Below are positions 27,673 through 36,061 of a DNA stretch of 64,000 nt, one piece after another; within the stretch, counting starts at the first letter, position 1; each line of letters begins with the position of its first letter. The DNA comes from Candidatus Pantoea varia (GTDB taxonomy: Bacteria > Pseudomonadota > Gammaproteobacteria > Enterobacterales > Enterobacteriaceae). The translations under genes were made by a program, and so were the position numbers. A model generated the notes under the pieces. It had not been told where the DNA came from and did not search any database. It saw only the letters and a program-made list of their open reading frames with translations. The stretch covers positions 186,001-250,000 of the forward strand of contig NZ_FOVG01000003.1 of assembly GCF_900115075.1 (NCBI RefSeq). Direction: 5' to 3'.

Positions 27673-28005
27673 TCAACATGCATCATCCCTGCGCCATTGC
27701 CTGTAAGATGCATCAAAATGTCGGGTATATGTTTGCTGGCTGCCAACTCCACAGCACAGCCCAATATTTATTATCGTATCGTCTGTTTTTGCGAGCGTCT
27801 TTGCCGCTGACAGTAGCTTTCTTTCTCTGATGTAGATTTTCAGCGTTCTGGACGTGAATTTTATAAGCAGGCGCTGAATGTGCCAGCGCGAATATCCGGA
27901 ATGTGAAGTGATATCAGCCATCTGCTGCGGGGATTCACTGTGCCTTTCACTGCACACAATATTTTCAACGATAACCTCTTTCTGAACATGCTTATTTCGG
28001 CGCAT
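27673..28005 (-). CDS. AraC-family activator, MarA/RamA/SoxS-like
   Basis: 110 aa, just the two-helix-turn-helix DNA-binding unit, as in MarA, SoxS and RamA (107-129 aa). Matches include ITSHSGYSRWHIQRLLIKF, KIYIRERKLLSAAKTLAK and GSQQTYTRHFDASYRQWRR. The first HTH is well kept; the second has CCGVGSQQ where relatives have YGFDSQQ, so it is diverged. Such proteins activate efflux and stress genes. It sits directly downstream of the tail of an RND pump gene on the same strand, separated by a 40-bp palindrome, so it may have been that pump's regulator before the pump was deleted. Confidence 0.8.
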   Translation of the reverse strand: MRRNKHVQKEVIVENIVCSERHSESPQQMADITSHSGYSRWHIQRLLIKFTSRTLKIYIRERKLLSAAKTLAKTDDTIINIGLCCGVGSQQTYTRHFDASYRQWRRDDAC

Positions 28006-28021
28006 AGCTACTCCATTTAAC

Positions 28022-28061
28022 TTTAAGGCATGGGCTCAGGATCCTGAGCCCATGCCTTAAA
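28022..28061. repeat. 40-bp perfect palindrome
   Basis: Reads identically on both strands from TTTAAGGCATGGGC to GCCCATGCCTTAAA with GGATCC at its centre. It lies between the RND tail stop (28065) and the AraC-type gene. It lacks a U-run; it could act as a terminator, an mRNA hairpin or a dimeric-protein site. Confidence 0.9.
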
Positions 28062-28064
28062 TCC

Positions 28065-28232
28065 TTATTTCCTTAACTTGCGAATACGATGTGTAATCTT
28101 TTCGTTAAGAGTCATAACGAAGATGAAGAAGGCAGGTACGAATATCACCGCCAGCAATGTGCCGCTGATCATCCCGCAGAAAGCGCCTGTACCGATAGCA
28201 TGCTGTGTGATTGCGCTGGCCCCGGTACCGTC
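28065..28232 (-). pseudogene. RND efflux permease, C-terminal 55 codons
   Basis: The frame reads DGTGASAITQHAIGTGAF, then the final TM helix with LLAVIFVPAFFIFVM and a basic tail ending RKLRK before TAA. This matches the end of AcrB-family pumps (compare [16 protein letters not shown] in the pump at 637-3759) but from a different pump. Homology stops sharply near 28230, where ICE-derived sequence begins, so about 95 percent of the gene has been lost at a recombination junction. Confidence 0.85.
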
Positions 28233-28412
28233 GGGACAGCCAGCCAGCCAAAAAAGAAGGCAAAGCCGCAGAGTACCAGTCCGCTCAGCACGCGGCCGTC
28301 CTGTACGTGGCAGCTCAGGGTGCCCATCAGGCCGTTGCCTGCGCCGCCAGAGGTCGGCCCCTCACCTGAGGCAGATCGGCCATGGCAGGGGCGGCTGACT
28401 TAAGGCGATCCC
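28233..28412 (-). pseudogene. TIGR03745-family ICE membrane protein, N-terminal relic
   Basis: The end of the signal peptide and mature start SAAPAMADLPQV are in one frame, and EGPTSGGAGNGLMGTL, VQDGRVL and SGLVLCGFAFFFGWLAV follow in another; a missing G after CAGGTG accounts for the shift. Intact proteins are about 115-130 aa with two membrane helices; the second helix is lost at the junction with the RND tail. In ICEs these small membrane proteins belong to the mating-pair apparatus. Confidence 0.7.
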
Positions 28413-28425
28413 CGGACCAGCCCGA

Positions 28426-28560
28426 TCAGACGTCGATGATGGCCCAGGCGGCCCAGAAAAAAAGGAGGCCAATCAGCAGGCCAGGGCACAGCAGGTGCAT
28501 TCCACTGGGTTCCAGATTTCCCGAGGCGGCTTTAAAGGCCGCTTCCTGCGCGGGGGTCAT
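28426..28560 (-). pseudogene. TIGR03758-family ICE membrane protein, truncated
   Basis: 44 codons, MTPAQEAAFKAASGNLEP then a hydrophobic helix LLIGLLFFWAAWAIIDV and a stop. Intact members are about 75-80 aa with a second helix. The start overlaps the expected position just after the RAQPRD stop. Everything after the first helix is missing. Confidence 0.72.
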
Positions 28561-28565
28561 CGCCA

Positions 28566-28733
28566 TCAGGGGCGTTCCCGGCGGTCGTTACCGGCTACAC
28601 CCGACACATCGCGTGGCTGAGCGCGAGACGGCTCAAGGTAACGATCGATACCAGCGCTGATGGTGCGCAGGTCGGCGTTAGCGCTGGTAGTCAGAGAAGT
28701 CGCGCCCACGCTCCGCGTTATCCTCCTGAGCGG
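28566..28733 (-). pseudogene. RAQPRD-family ICE protein, C-terminal relic
   Basis: The family's name-giving motif is present: [22 protein letters not shown], then DVSGVAGNDRR and a stop. The preceding GRDFSDYQR lies in another frame, so an indel separates them. Signal peptide and N-terminal half are missing. Its stop is five bases from the next relic's start, preserving the original operon spacing. Confidence 0.75.
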
Positions 28734-28738
28734 CGGCT

Positions 28739-29010
28739 GGCCGGGTCAAGCTCAAGGTGCCTGCAGAGACGCAGACCGCAAGCTGTTCCGCATGCGTGGT
28801 AAGGGCGTTAAATCGGTGCGTGGTGGCAACCAGGGCGACCTGCTGTGCCGTGTCGTGGTTGAGACGCCGGTTGGCCTTAACGAGAAGCAGAAGTCGCTGC
28901 TGCGTGAGCTGGAAGAGAGCTTTGGTGCGGCGGCGGGCGAGAAGAACATTCCGCGTTCAAAAAGCTTTCTCAATGGCGTCAAAAAGTTCTTCGCCGATTT
29001 GACTCGCTAA
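28739..29010 (+). pseudogene. dnaJ: DnaJ C-terminal fragment with a frameshift
   Basis: [13 protein letters not shown] is followed, after a one-base deletion near 28777 (ACCGCAAG for ACCGGCAAG), by [34 protein letters not shown] and the end [16 protein letters not shown]. These are the last roughly 90 residues of the Hsp40 co-chaperone DnaJ: the end of substrate-binding domain II and the dimerisation tail. The J domain and zinc-finger region are absent. The natural terminator is still attached. It must be a copy; a full dnaJ is expected elsewhere in the genome. Confidence 0.9.
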
Positions 29011-29033
29011 GCGGAAACGCGGCGGTAAACATA

Positions 29034-29063
29034 AAAAGCCCCTGCAGTGCAGGAGCTTTTTTT
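29034..29063 (+). terminator. Intrinsic terminator of the dnaJ fragment
   Basis: AAAAAGCcCCTGC-AGT-GCAGGaGCTTTTTTT: GC-rich stem with flanking A-run and a seven-base T-run, 24 bp after the dnaJ stop. Confidence 0.85.
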
Positions 29064-29212
29064 ATTGCTGTACTATTCAGCACAACGTATCCGTTAAGGC
29101 GTACTCAAAAATATTTCTCATGTTTCCGCTTTCGTTGTCGATAACCTCGTTGCTGGTTGAGTGATGATTTCACTCAGCATTTATTTTTTCATTTAAGGCG
29201 ATAAGGATATTT

Positions 29213-29503
29213 ATGAACAAGCTTTGTGTTGCGGCGCTGTTGGCTCTGAGTTTAACCGGCTGTGCGCAGCAGACTTTCGTAATGAAACAGAATCAAGTTG
29301 GCGCAGCGACGAAAACTACCAGCCAGCCTTTCTTCGTTTCAGGTATCGGTCAGCGTAAGAGCATTGATGCGGCGCAGGTGTGCGGCGGCCAGGAAAAAGT
29401 TAACCGGGTTGAAGTGCAGCAGACGTTTGTTAATGGCTTACTGAGCGTGGTGACGTTTGGTATCTACACGCCACGTGAAGCGCGCGTTTATTGCGCCATC
29501 TGA
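29213..29503 (+). CDS. Bor/Iss-family lipoprotein
   Basis: 96 aa. Signal peptide with lipobox SLTGC (Cys17), then QQTFVMKQNQ, PFFVSGIGQRKSIDAAQVCGG (core FFVSGIGQRKSIDAAQVCGG is the Bor hallmark) and QQTFVNGLLSVVTFGIYTP. Lambda Bor is 97 aa, so it is full length. In lambda lysogens and ColV plasmids Bor/Iss aids serum survival; here an outer-membrane lipoprotein of unknown benefit is all that can be said. AAGGAT precedes the ATG. It is intact although surrounded by gene relics. Confidence 0.92.
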   Translation: MNKLCVAALLALSLTGCAQQTFVMKQNQVGAATKTTSQPFFVSGIGQRKSIDAAQVCGGQEKVNRVEVQQTFVNGLLSVVTFGIYTPREARVYCAI

Positions 29504-29512
29504 TAATACCTA

Positions 29513-29530
29513 AGGCCGGTTCGCCGGCCT
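29513..29530 (+). terminator. Hairpin 3' of the Bor gene
   Basis: AGGCCGG-TTCG-CCGGCCT, a stem with a stable UUCG-type tetraloop, 10 bp after the stop; no long U-run. Confidence 0.6.
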
Positions 29531-29704
29531 AATCCTGCCTGTTATTCTCCACGTTCTGTAGTTAAACTGTATTAAAATGTTGTAACTATTAAACTCTCAT
29601 GTCGCTCTGCTGCGCGGCTTGCCTGCTGACGACGTTACCCGAAACGAATTCAGGTAACGTCGTCCAGCCTGGTAAAAGCAGGAGTAAGCTGTTGAGGCAT
29701 GTCA

Positions 29705-29728
29705 GTCCGCTTTGAGCGAGGAGCGGAC
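29705..29728 (-). repeat. Interspersed palindromic repeat, reverse-oriented arm
   Basis: On the minus strand GTCCGC-TCCTCGCTCAAA-GCGGAC, arm one. It is the only clear copy in the opposite orientation. Confidence 0.65.
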
Positions 29729-29869
29729 GTCGCGGAAACATTAGAATACTGAGCGACTATGTTATGGGTGTTGTGCTTTTTACTCCCATCCAACCTTCCG
29801 GTGTCATTCTCCCCCTTAAGCTATGCCTGGTCTGTAATCTCGCCTCAACCAGAAAGCCACCAGATTTTC

Positions 29870-29887
29870 ACCTGACACGTGTCAGGT
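29870..29887. repeat. 18-bp perfect palindrome
   Basis: ACCTGACACGTGTCAGGT, about 70 bp beyond the 3' end of the esterase gene. It may act as a terminator stem for that gene or as a protein site. Confidence 0.6.
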
Positions 29888-29953
29888 AAATGTATTCCGC
29901 CGTGTCTCATCGTTACCTGCGATAAAGGGGTGAGCCTCGGGTAAGGAAAGCGT

Positions 29954-31312
29954 TTATTTCAGCGGTTCAGGCAGCGTAACAATCCATAATTCACTGTCAG
30001 ACTCCGGTTTCTTCAGCGCCTTCAGGCCGATGGTCGTGTTCACCGGCTTATCATCTACCGTCAGCGTCCCCTGCTCCGTCACCCGATAATCCTTGCGCTT
30101 CTTACCTTTCACCGGATTTTGCATGAACGTTTTCACGCCAAAGTCATTGTCATTGGTGACCGCCAGCGTTTTATTGTCGATCAGTGCCAGCCCTTCAGCT
30201 TTCTCCTGCTGCCAGCCGAGCTGACGTAAATCGACAACCTGCGTTTTAGTGGCAAGCTTGATACCGCGCTTCTCCAGCGTTTTTTCGTCGTCAAATTCTG
30301 GATAGTCGCCAGGCTTATCAAATGCTGAAAGCTCCGTAGCGGGGCTGAGATCTACCTTATAGACAAGGTTGCGCATCGCGTCGTTTTTGTCAGTGCCCTG
30401 TTCTATCAGCAGGATATGCTGATCGTCGATCGCCACAATATCGCCAATTTTTGCGTCGCTGTTTTTACTGTAAGCCTCGCTGTCGATAGGGTAACCATAC
30501 ATTGCGGTTTTCCCGGTCGCCGGATCGAAGCTCACCAGGCGGGTAAAGCGAGCCTGCTTCTTACTTTTACCGTCGATATCCAGCGTGCTCTGCACCGCAG
30601 CGATGATACGCCCATCCGGCATGCGGGTTATCCCCTCAAAGCCACGATTTGGCTGACGCCATTTGAGTATGTTCGGCAGACCGCCCGCGATGGATTTCTC
30701 CCCCTCAGCTGCCTGAGGCCCATGCATCGCCAGGATTTTACCGCGCTCATCAACGTTAATCAGGAACGGGCCATACTCATCACACAGCCAGTATCCGCCC
30801 TTCCCATCCGGCGTAATGCCTTCGGTATCCAGACCGCGGTTATCGCCGTGCAGTACTTTCAGCGTATCGCTTAGTGCGATTTCATTGGTTGATCCGATGA
30901 CGCCATCCTGCAACGGCAATCCGTTAACGTTGCCCTTATCGTCATGCAATGGTCGGGCATCCGTGGCCTCGGCTTTGCCGTTATGCACCCGAATATTCAT
31001 CAGCATTGGGGCGAAATCTGGCGTGACGAAAATTTTTGATTCTCTCTTACCCACATCGGGCGAGTCGGCATTCGGTCCGCGATCGGTGACGGTCACGAAG
31101 GTCAGCGCCTCCCCCTGCTTGCCGGTAAACAGCAAACCTGATCCGATCCCCACCGGCAAACCATGAGGGAATGCGCTGGCGAACGCGCCGTTGTAGCTCA
31201 CATGTGTCCCTTCGGGAAAACTGACGATATAGTGTTCGACCTTTGGCTGTGCCGCTAATGTTGATGAAGAGAGTGCACAACCGATAACCAGAGAAATAGC
31301 TTTGATTTTCAT
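29954..31312 (-). CDS. Secreted esterase-like phytase-family protein
   Basis: 452 aa from the ATG at 31312 (upstream in-frame ATG at 31387 ignored because the signal peptide MKIKAISLVIGCALSSSTLAA begins at 31312; written here as two parts MKIKAISLVIGC and ALSSSTLAA). The mature protein matches the esterase-like-activity-of-phytase domain, a beta-propeller: FVTVTDRGPNADSP, DTEGITPDGKGGYWLCDEYGP, GFEGITRMPDGRIIAAVQS, EGLALIDNKTLAVTNDNDFG. Members are periplasmic or extracellular and are linked to phosphoester or ester hydrolysis. Single gene. Role here probably phosphate or organic-ester scavenging, by inference. Confidence 0.85.
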   Translation of the reverse strand: MKIKAISLVIGCALSSSTLAAQPKVEHYIVSFPEGTHVSYNGAFASAFPHGLPVGIGSGLLFTGKQGEALTFVTVTDRGPNADSPDVGKRESKIFVTPDFAPMLMNIRVHNGKAEATDARPLHDDKGNVNGLPLQDGVIGSTNEIALSDTLKVLHGDNRGLDTEGITPDGKGGYWLCDEYGPFLINVDERGKILAMHGPQAAEGEKSIAGGLPNILKWRQPNRGFEGITRMPDGRIIAAVQSTLDIDGKSKKQARFTRLVSFDPATGKTAMYGYPIDSEAYSKNSDAKIGDIVAIDDQHILLIEQGTDKNDAMRNLVYKVDLSPATELSAFDKPGDYPEFDDEKTLEKRGIKLATKTQVVDLRQLGWQQEKAEGLALIDNKTLAVTNDNDFGVKTFMQNPVKGKKRKDYRVTEQGTLTVDDKPVNTTIGLKALKKPESDSELWIVTLPEPLK

Positions 31313-31704
31313 ATTTTTATATCCATGAAGGGAAGCTACGAGCGTAAAGAATAAAAATGACAGAAAAATGAAATCTCCGGGAAACATGGGCTGCGAACTG
31401 GTGGATTATTACCCCTATAACAAAGTGGGATGAACCAGTCTGTTAAGACATAACGGTCCGGATTCTTACATCAGTAAACACAGATGTTTCTGGTCAGCGA
31501 TACTCATGATCATAAGAATGCGGCGGATCGCGCAGAGTTCAACCTTCGCCTTTGATTTACGCTGTTATATCCCGGAAAAGATGTTTACATTTGTTCTGCA
31601 ACATTATCTGCCGCTCAGCAGAGCTGAGACATGAATTGATCGCAGGGAAAAGCAGTGGTTAACGTCATCATCAAAGTCACACCGCAAACAGAGGCAGGGA
31701 AAGT
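31313..31704. other. Non-coding interval between divergent genes
   Basis: About 390 bp separate the esterase and DUF2157 starts. It should hold both promoters; no strong hexamers or operators were identified. Confidence 0.35.
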
Positions 31705-33912
31705 ATGAGGGAGATTGCACCTGATGGCATAACCGGGATGCCGTCACTAACGGCAGCGTATCTGTGCCGTCAGATCGCTGGTCTGGTGAAAGCAGGGAGC
31801 CTGACGCCGGAGACCTGCCTGCGTATCTATGCTTTTTGTGGTATCAGACCGTCAGATGCTCAGTGGCGTCAGTTTCTTATTCCGGTTCTGTGCTGTCTGG
31901 GATTACTGTCACTGGTTGCCGGTGCGGTGTTCTTTGTTGCCTGGAACTGGGCCTGGCTGCCGAAGATGGCGAAATTTGCCCTGGCCGAACTGCTGATCGT
32001 CGCACTGGCGGTGATTACCTGGTGGCGCTGGTACAGCACGCTGGCTCGCAGCGCGTTGCTGGCGGCAGGCTTAGGATTCGGCGCCCTCTTTGCGCTTTAC
32101 GGACAGATTTATCAGACCGGAGCTGACAGCTGGGAGCTATTCCGGGCCTGGTTATGCGTTCTTCTGCCGCTGGCGCTGATTGCCCGGCAGAACAGCCTGT
32201 GGTTTTTCAGCTGGCTCATCGCTAACCTGGCGTTCCAGCTCTATTACACGACGTTGCCGAGCTCACTGCTGGATGTCGCCCTGTCTGACAGCTTCACCCG
32301 ACTCCCGACGGCTGTGCTTTACAGCTATCTTGCACTGTTGGCAGCCTGCCTGATTATCCGGGAAGTGCTGGCCTGGAGGGCGATAACACATCATCCAGAG
32401 AGCTGGCTGGCAAGCCGCTGGTTCTCACGTGTCATGGCGGGATTTTTACTGTTGCTGCTGACCAGCATCGTGGCCGGAAATCTCTCTGACTGGCAAGGTG
32501 CTAACCACTTTACGTCTGTTACGGGCGCCTGGGCGATCACTCTGCTGGCGGGCTATTACCTGTACCGTTTTCGCTACGTCGATCTCTGCATGCTGACGCT
32601 GGGCATCGCCAGTCTGACCGTTGTGGGCTGCGCGCTGATCACGCAACTATTCCTTCTGGCTTATGATACGGGTGACCTGTTTTTGACGGGTGCTTTGATG
32701 ATTTTATGGGTAGCGGCAAATGGTTCCATCCTGCTGAAGTGGCAACGCAAACTGGTTGAAAAGGGACCAATCGATCTGGTTCCGGCCAGGCTGACCTTAC
32801 TGAAAGACACTTTGCGTCAGCAGGGCTTGCTGAGCTACTCACAGGTTCAGGAGATCCAGCAACGCGGTCACGCATCGGATCTGCCCTGGTATCTGAGACT
32901 GGCGCTGAGTATCGGAGGCTGGGTCGCAGCGATCATCATTCTGTTACTGATGGCGCTGGTGCTCTATGCCGCTGACTTACTCAATGACCCGAATTCTGCC
33001 ACCCTTATTCTGCCTTCACTGCTGCTCGCCATCATTGCGCGCGGCCTGTTACGCAATGAGCGTGACGGTAAACATCACCTTGGGCTGGCCTGGGCCATTG
33101 CAGCAACGTGCGGGCTAATCTTCGGCGTTCTGCTACAAATCCAGAGCAGTGATATCAGCTTTATGATGCTGGGTTCACTGTGTACCTTGCCGATTCTTGC
33201 TGTGATGGCAGTGTCGATGCCTGATCGCACCTACCGGTTTATGGCCATCACGGCCATAACCTTTTTTCTGGTGCTGGCAGGCTATTCACTGGCCCGGCTG
33301 ACCCTGTCGCCGACGGCGGATCGCCTTGCTGTTTCCATACTGGTGGCGGCGGTCATGTTTTTGTGGCTGCAGATTGTCAGCCATCAGCTGAGGTTACAGG
33401 CAGGGCCGTATGCTGACGCGGTACCTCCCCTGCTGCATGGCATTCCGGCTGGTCTGATGTTGCTGAGTTTTCTGGGGATAAACGCGGCGTTTATCACGGA
33501 TATGTTCTGGTCCGCTGCGCAGTTTGCGACGCTTCAGTCGGCTATGGGCACAGGGATCGCGGCAGGTTTAATGCTGAGTGTGCTCAGTCAGAGAAGGAAC
33601 GGCCAGCCGCTGTTTTCGATTATTACACTGCCCGCTGCCCTGATCTGCGGTGCTGCCGCTCTCTACGCACCGGGTATCGGGCTGGGCTTGTGGCTGATTC
33701 TGATGGCGCGTTATCAGGGAAGTCCGGGGTTGCTGGTGGTCAGTAGCGGTTTCATGGTGCTGTATGTCATTGGCTGGTATTACTTCCTGGAAGTGACGCT
33801 GTTGCAGAAATCCCTGCTGCTGCTGGCGGGTGGTCTGGTTTTACTGGGGCTGGCATGGGGAGTCAAAAAAGTGTTACCTGCACAGATTGGAGGTGCCAGT
33901 GAGAATGCGTAA
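31705..33912 (+). CDS. DUF2157/DUF4401 polytopic membrane protein
   Basis: 735 aa, almost entirely hydrophobic with roughly twenty predicted membrane helices. The N-terminal DUF2157-like part begins with a cytoplasmic helix region (AGSLTPETCLRIYAFCGI) and a block of helices ending near residue 350. A charged linker (about 355-390, TLRQQGLLSYSQVQEIQQRG) leads to a DUF4401-like second block. GCAGGGAAAGT precedes the ATG. It overlaps by 8 bp the next gene, a GDYXXLXY-domain protein, the standard partner. Function is not established; a membrane complex of two proteins is inferred from the conserved pairing. Confidence 0.85.
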   Translation: MREIAPDGITGMPSLTAAYLCRQIAGLVKAGSLTPETCLRIYAFCGIRPSDAQWRQFLIPVLCCLGLLSLVAGAVFFVAWNWAWLPKMAKFALAELLIVALAVITWWRWYSTLARSALLAAGLGFGALFALYGQIYQTGADSWELFRAWLCVLLPLALIARQNSLWFFSWLIANLAFQLYYTTLPSSLLDVALSDSFTRLPTAVLYSYLALLAACLIIREVLAWRAITHHPESWLASRWFSRVMAGFLLLLLTSIVAGNLSDWQGANHFTSVTGAWAITLLAGYYLYRFRYVDLCMLTLGIASLTVVGCALITQLFLLAYDTGDLFLTGALMILWVAANGSILLKWQRKLVEKGPIDLVPARLTLLKDTLRQQGLLSYSQVQEIQQRGHASDLPWYLRLALSIGGWVAAIIILLLMALVLYAADLLNDPNSATLILPSLLLAIIARGLLRNERDGKHHLGLAWAIAATCGLIFGVLLQIQSSDISFMMLGSLCTLPILAVMAVSMPDRTYRFMAITAITFFLVLAGYSLARLTLSPTADRLAVSILVAAVMFLWLQIVSHQLRLQAGPYADAVPPLLHGIPAGLMLLSFLGINAAFITDMFWSAAQFATLQSAMGTGIAAGLMLSVLSQRRNGQPLFSIITLPAALICGAAALYAPGIGLGLWLILMARYQGSPGLLVVSSGFMVLYVIGWYYFLEVTLLQKSLLLLAGGLVLLGLAWGVKKVLPAQIGGASENA

Positions 33913-34435
33913 ACAGAGTCGATGGCTGGCAGGCGCGGTAATAGCGCTGGCGCTGGTGGCCGTCAATGTCAGCATCTGGCAAAAAGAGCAGTTGCTGAAA
34001 CAGGGCGCGGTCATGATTTTACCCCTTGCGCCGGTGGACCCTCGCTCCCTGATGCAGGGCGACTACATGGCACTGAATTATGCCCTTACCCGACCGCTGG
34101 AGGTGATGTTGTATCAACAGGCTGAGGCCTGCGGTGCGACACTGTCAGCGCCATGCCTGCCCACCAGCGGAACCCTGATTGTTGATCTCGATGCACAGCG
34201 TCATGCGACTCAGGCCCGGTTTGATCAGGGTCAACCTCTGCAACCAAATCAGTTGCGGGTGAAATACCATCAACATTACGGCTCGCTGACCGTCGGCACT
34301 AACGCTTATTTCTTTCAGGAAGGTCATGGCGCGCGTTTTGCGCAGGCCCGTTACGGGGCATTCCGGGTGGGGAGCGATGGCACGGCACTCCTGACGGATC
34401 TGCTTGATGAGCAGGCAAAGGTGATTCAGCCTTAA
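33905..34435 (+). CDS. GDYXXLXY-domain envelope protein
   Basis: 176 aa from the ATG at 33905, which follows GGAGGTGCCAGTGAGA and overlaps the previous stop by 8 bp. One N-terminal membrane anchor (WLAGAVIALALVAVNVSIW) precedes a periplasmic domain with the family motif GDYMALNYAL (residues about 50-59). Conserved partner of the DUF2157/DUF4401 protein; in some bacteria the parts are fused. No enzymatic residues are evident. A longer in-frame start at 33830 lies inside the upstream gene and is not needed. Confidence 0.88.
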   Translation: MRKQSRWLAGAVIALALVAVNVSIWQKEQLLKQGAVMILPLAPVDPRSLMQGDYMALNYALTRPLEVMLYQQAEACGATLSAPCLPTSGTLIVDLDAQRHATQARFDQGQPLQPNQLRVKYHQHYGSLTVGTNAYFFQEGHGARFAQARYGAFRVGSDGTALLTDLLDEQAKVIQP

Positions 34436-34572
34436 CTACGCGAGACGCTCACCGGCCTGCACCATCGCATTCACTTCCTCCAGGCGCGATGCCAGAAGCG
34501 TCATACGTATCGCGATGTATTTATGGCAATCGGTCGGGACCCCGGCTTAAAAGTTGAATTTTACAATGCAAC

Positions 34573-35028
34573 TCATTCAGGTTTGAATGGGACATTCATC
34601 CGCATCGGTCGACTTCCTAATTTTGCTCCCGTCACCGCATCAATACCGACCGGATGAATTTCCATACCTGTCTCTTCATCGATATAACTTGCAAGGTTGT
34701 TGCCACAGTTTCGTTGCGCCCACGCTCCGAACATCATTAGTACGGGCAGGAAGTCAAAACCTGCTTCTGTCAGCACGTACTCTTCGCGTAAAGGTCGCTC
34801 TGAATACACGCGCTTATTCAGCACACCCGCCTCAACCAGTGAACCCAGTCGCCTCGTGAGCATCGTAGGCGCTATCCCCAGATTTTTGCGGAATTGGTCG
34901 AACCGCGTCAGTCCCGCATGGGCATCCCGCAATATCAGAATGCTCCACGCATCACCAACCGATTCGAGGCCGCGCGCAACCGGGCATTGAAAAATAGGGT
35001 TATTTTCTTCGTTCATATTTTTTTTCAT
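34573..35028 (-). CDS. HxlR-family transcriptional regulator
   Basis: 151 aa. Typical HxlR layout: CPVARGLESVGDAWSILILRD, FDQFRKNLGIAPTMLTRRL (winged-helix recognition) and an EYVLTEAGFDFLPVL wing. The single early Cys (residue 15) is the residue used for redox or electrophile sensing in several HxlR proteins. Divergent from an SDR gene at 35123 followed by an ene-reductase and YciI gene, so it probably governs an electrophile-response cluster. Confidence 0.9.
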   Translation of the reverse strand: MKKNMNEENNPIFQCPVARGLESVGDAWSILILRDAHAGLTRFDQFRKNLGIAPTMLTRRLGSLVEAGVLNKRVYSERPLREEYVLTEAGFDFLPVLMMFGAWAQRNCGNNLASYIDEETGMEIHPVGIDAVTGAKLGSRPMRMNVPFKPE

Positions 35029-35122
35029 GTAAGTATCTTTTTAGTAGTGACTGACTATGCTTTTGATAGTAACATCCTCGCCATCGGCAATCCAGCCTCC
35101 AGCCTCCAGCGAAGGAAGTCAT

Positions 35123-35935
35123 ATGAACAAGAACAATAAAAGTATCGCTCTCGTGACGGGGGCATCATCAGGCATCGGTTTAGTGACAGCTCAGTCACTG
35201 GTCCTGGCCGGTTACCGCGTTTTTGGCACCAGCCGTAAGGCGGTTTCAAGCCCTCCGGGGATCACGATGCTGGTGTGCGACGTGACGGATGAGGCGTCGG
35301 TGAAAAGCCTGATCGAGGAAATCGTCAGGCAGGCGGGTCGCATCGACCTCGTTGTCAACAATGCTGGCGTGGGGCTGCTCGGTGGGGCAGAAGAGTCATC
35401 CATCACGCAGGTGGAGCGCCTTTTCGACGTGAATGTGTTCGGGGTTGCGCGCGTTATCAACGCGGTGCTGCCGCTCATGCGTGCCCAGAAAAGTGGACGG
35501 ATCATCAATATGAGCTCGATCCTGGGTCTGATTCCCTCGCCTTTTAATGCCTACTATGCGTCCACCAAACATGCCATCGAGGGCTACACGGAATCGCTGG
35601 ATCATGAAGTGCGTCGATTCGGTATCCGGGCGGTATTGGTGCAACCGGGTGTTACGCGGACAGCCTTCGAGGAGAACCTGACGCGGGCCGACCAGCCTAT
35701 TTCAGTCTATACAGAGGACCGTACCCGCAGTGAGGGTCTTATGCGCAAATGGGTGGAGACCGGGGATGACCCGCAGGTCGTCGCCGACGCAGTGGTCAGG
35801 GCCGCAACAGCCTCCAAACCGAAATTACGCTACTCGGCGGGCAAGCAGTCCGGTCAGGTACGCGCGTTGCGTCGCTATCTTCCGGGCAACGTGTTTGACA
35901 GGATCATGCGCAAGTTTAACGAATTCCCGGCCTGA
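35123..35935 (+). CDS. Short-chain dehydrogenase/reductase
   Basis: 270 aa from the ATG at 35123 (AAGGAAGT ribosome site; the open frame begins at 35057 but overlaps the divergent promoter). Classical SDR motifs: TGASSGIG for cofactor, NNAGVG, catalytic Ser in INMSSILGLIPS, and YYASTKHAIEG giving Tyr and Lys. Arg residues after the glycine motif (TSRKA) suggest NADP preference. Substrate unknown. First gene of a cluster with an ene reductase and a YciI protein, divergent from HxlR. Confidence 0.92.
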   Translation: MNKNNKSIALVTGASSGIGLVTAQSLVLAGYRVFGTSRKAVSSPPGITMLVCDVTDEASVKSLIEEIVRQAGRIDLVVNNAGVGLLGGAEESSITQVERLFDVNVFGVARVINAVLPLMRAQKSGRIINMSSILGLIPSPFNAYYASTKHAIEGYTESLDHEVRRFGIRAVLVQPGVTRTAFEENLTRADQPISVYTEDRTRSEGLMRKWVETGDDPQVVADAVVRAATASKPKLRYSAGKQSGQVRALRRYLPGNVFDRIMRKFNEFPA

Positions 35936-36061
35936 GGCCGCCAGCAGCACCAACCTTAGCCACCTTCACCAGGGAAGCTTTGCCCAGTTCTGAATATCAA
36001 CGTCGAATCCAGCCTGCTTTGGTCTCGGCAGGACTTTATCAAATGTAAAGGAACCTTCGCT

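Larger units (their letters stand above)
28233..28735 (-). mobile_element. Remnant of an integrative conjugative element, transfer module
   Basis: Three short gene relics in the order RAQPRD family, TIGR03758 (DUF3262) and TIGR03745 (DUF2976) occur on the minus strand. This is the conserved order in the conjugation cluster of PFGI-1/PAPI-1/ICEHin1056-type elements. All carry frameshifts or truncations. The block is cut on the left by an RND tail and on the right by a dnaJ tail. Confidence 0.75.

Noticed and set aside
34436..34552. Minus-strand frame reading HKYIAIRMTLLASRLEEVN, possible end of a lost gene
   Set aside because: Only about 38 codons, no start context, and no family recognised. 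It may be a relic between the GDYXXLXY and HxlR genes but cannot be supported.
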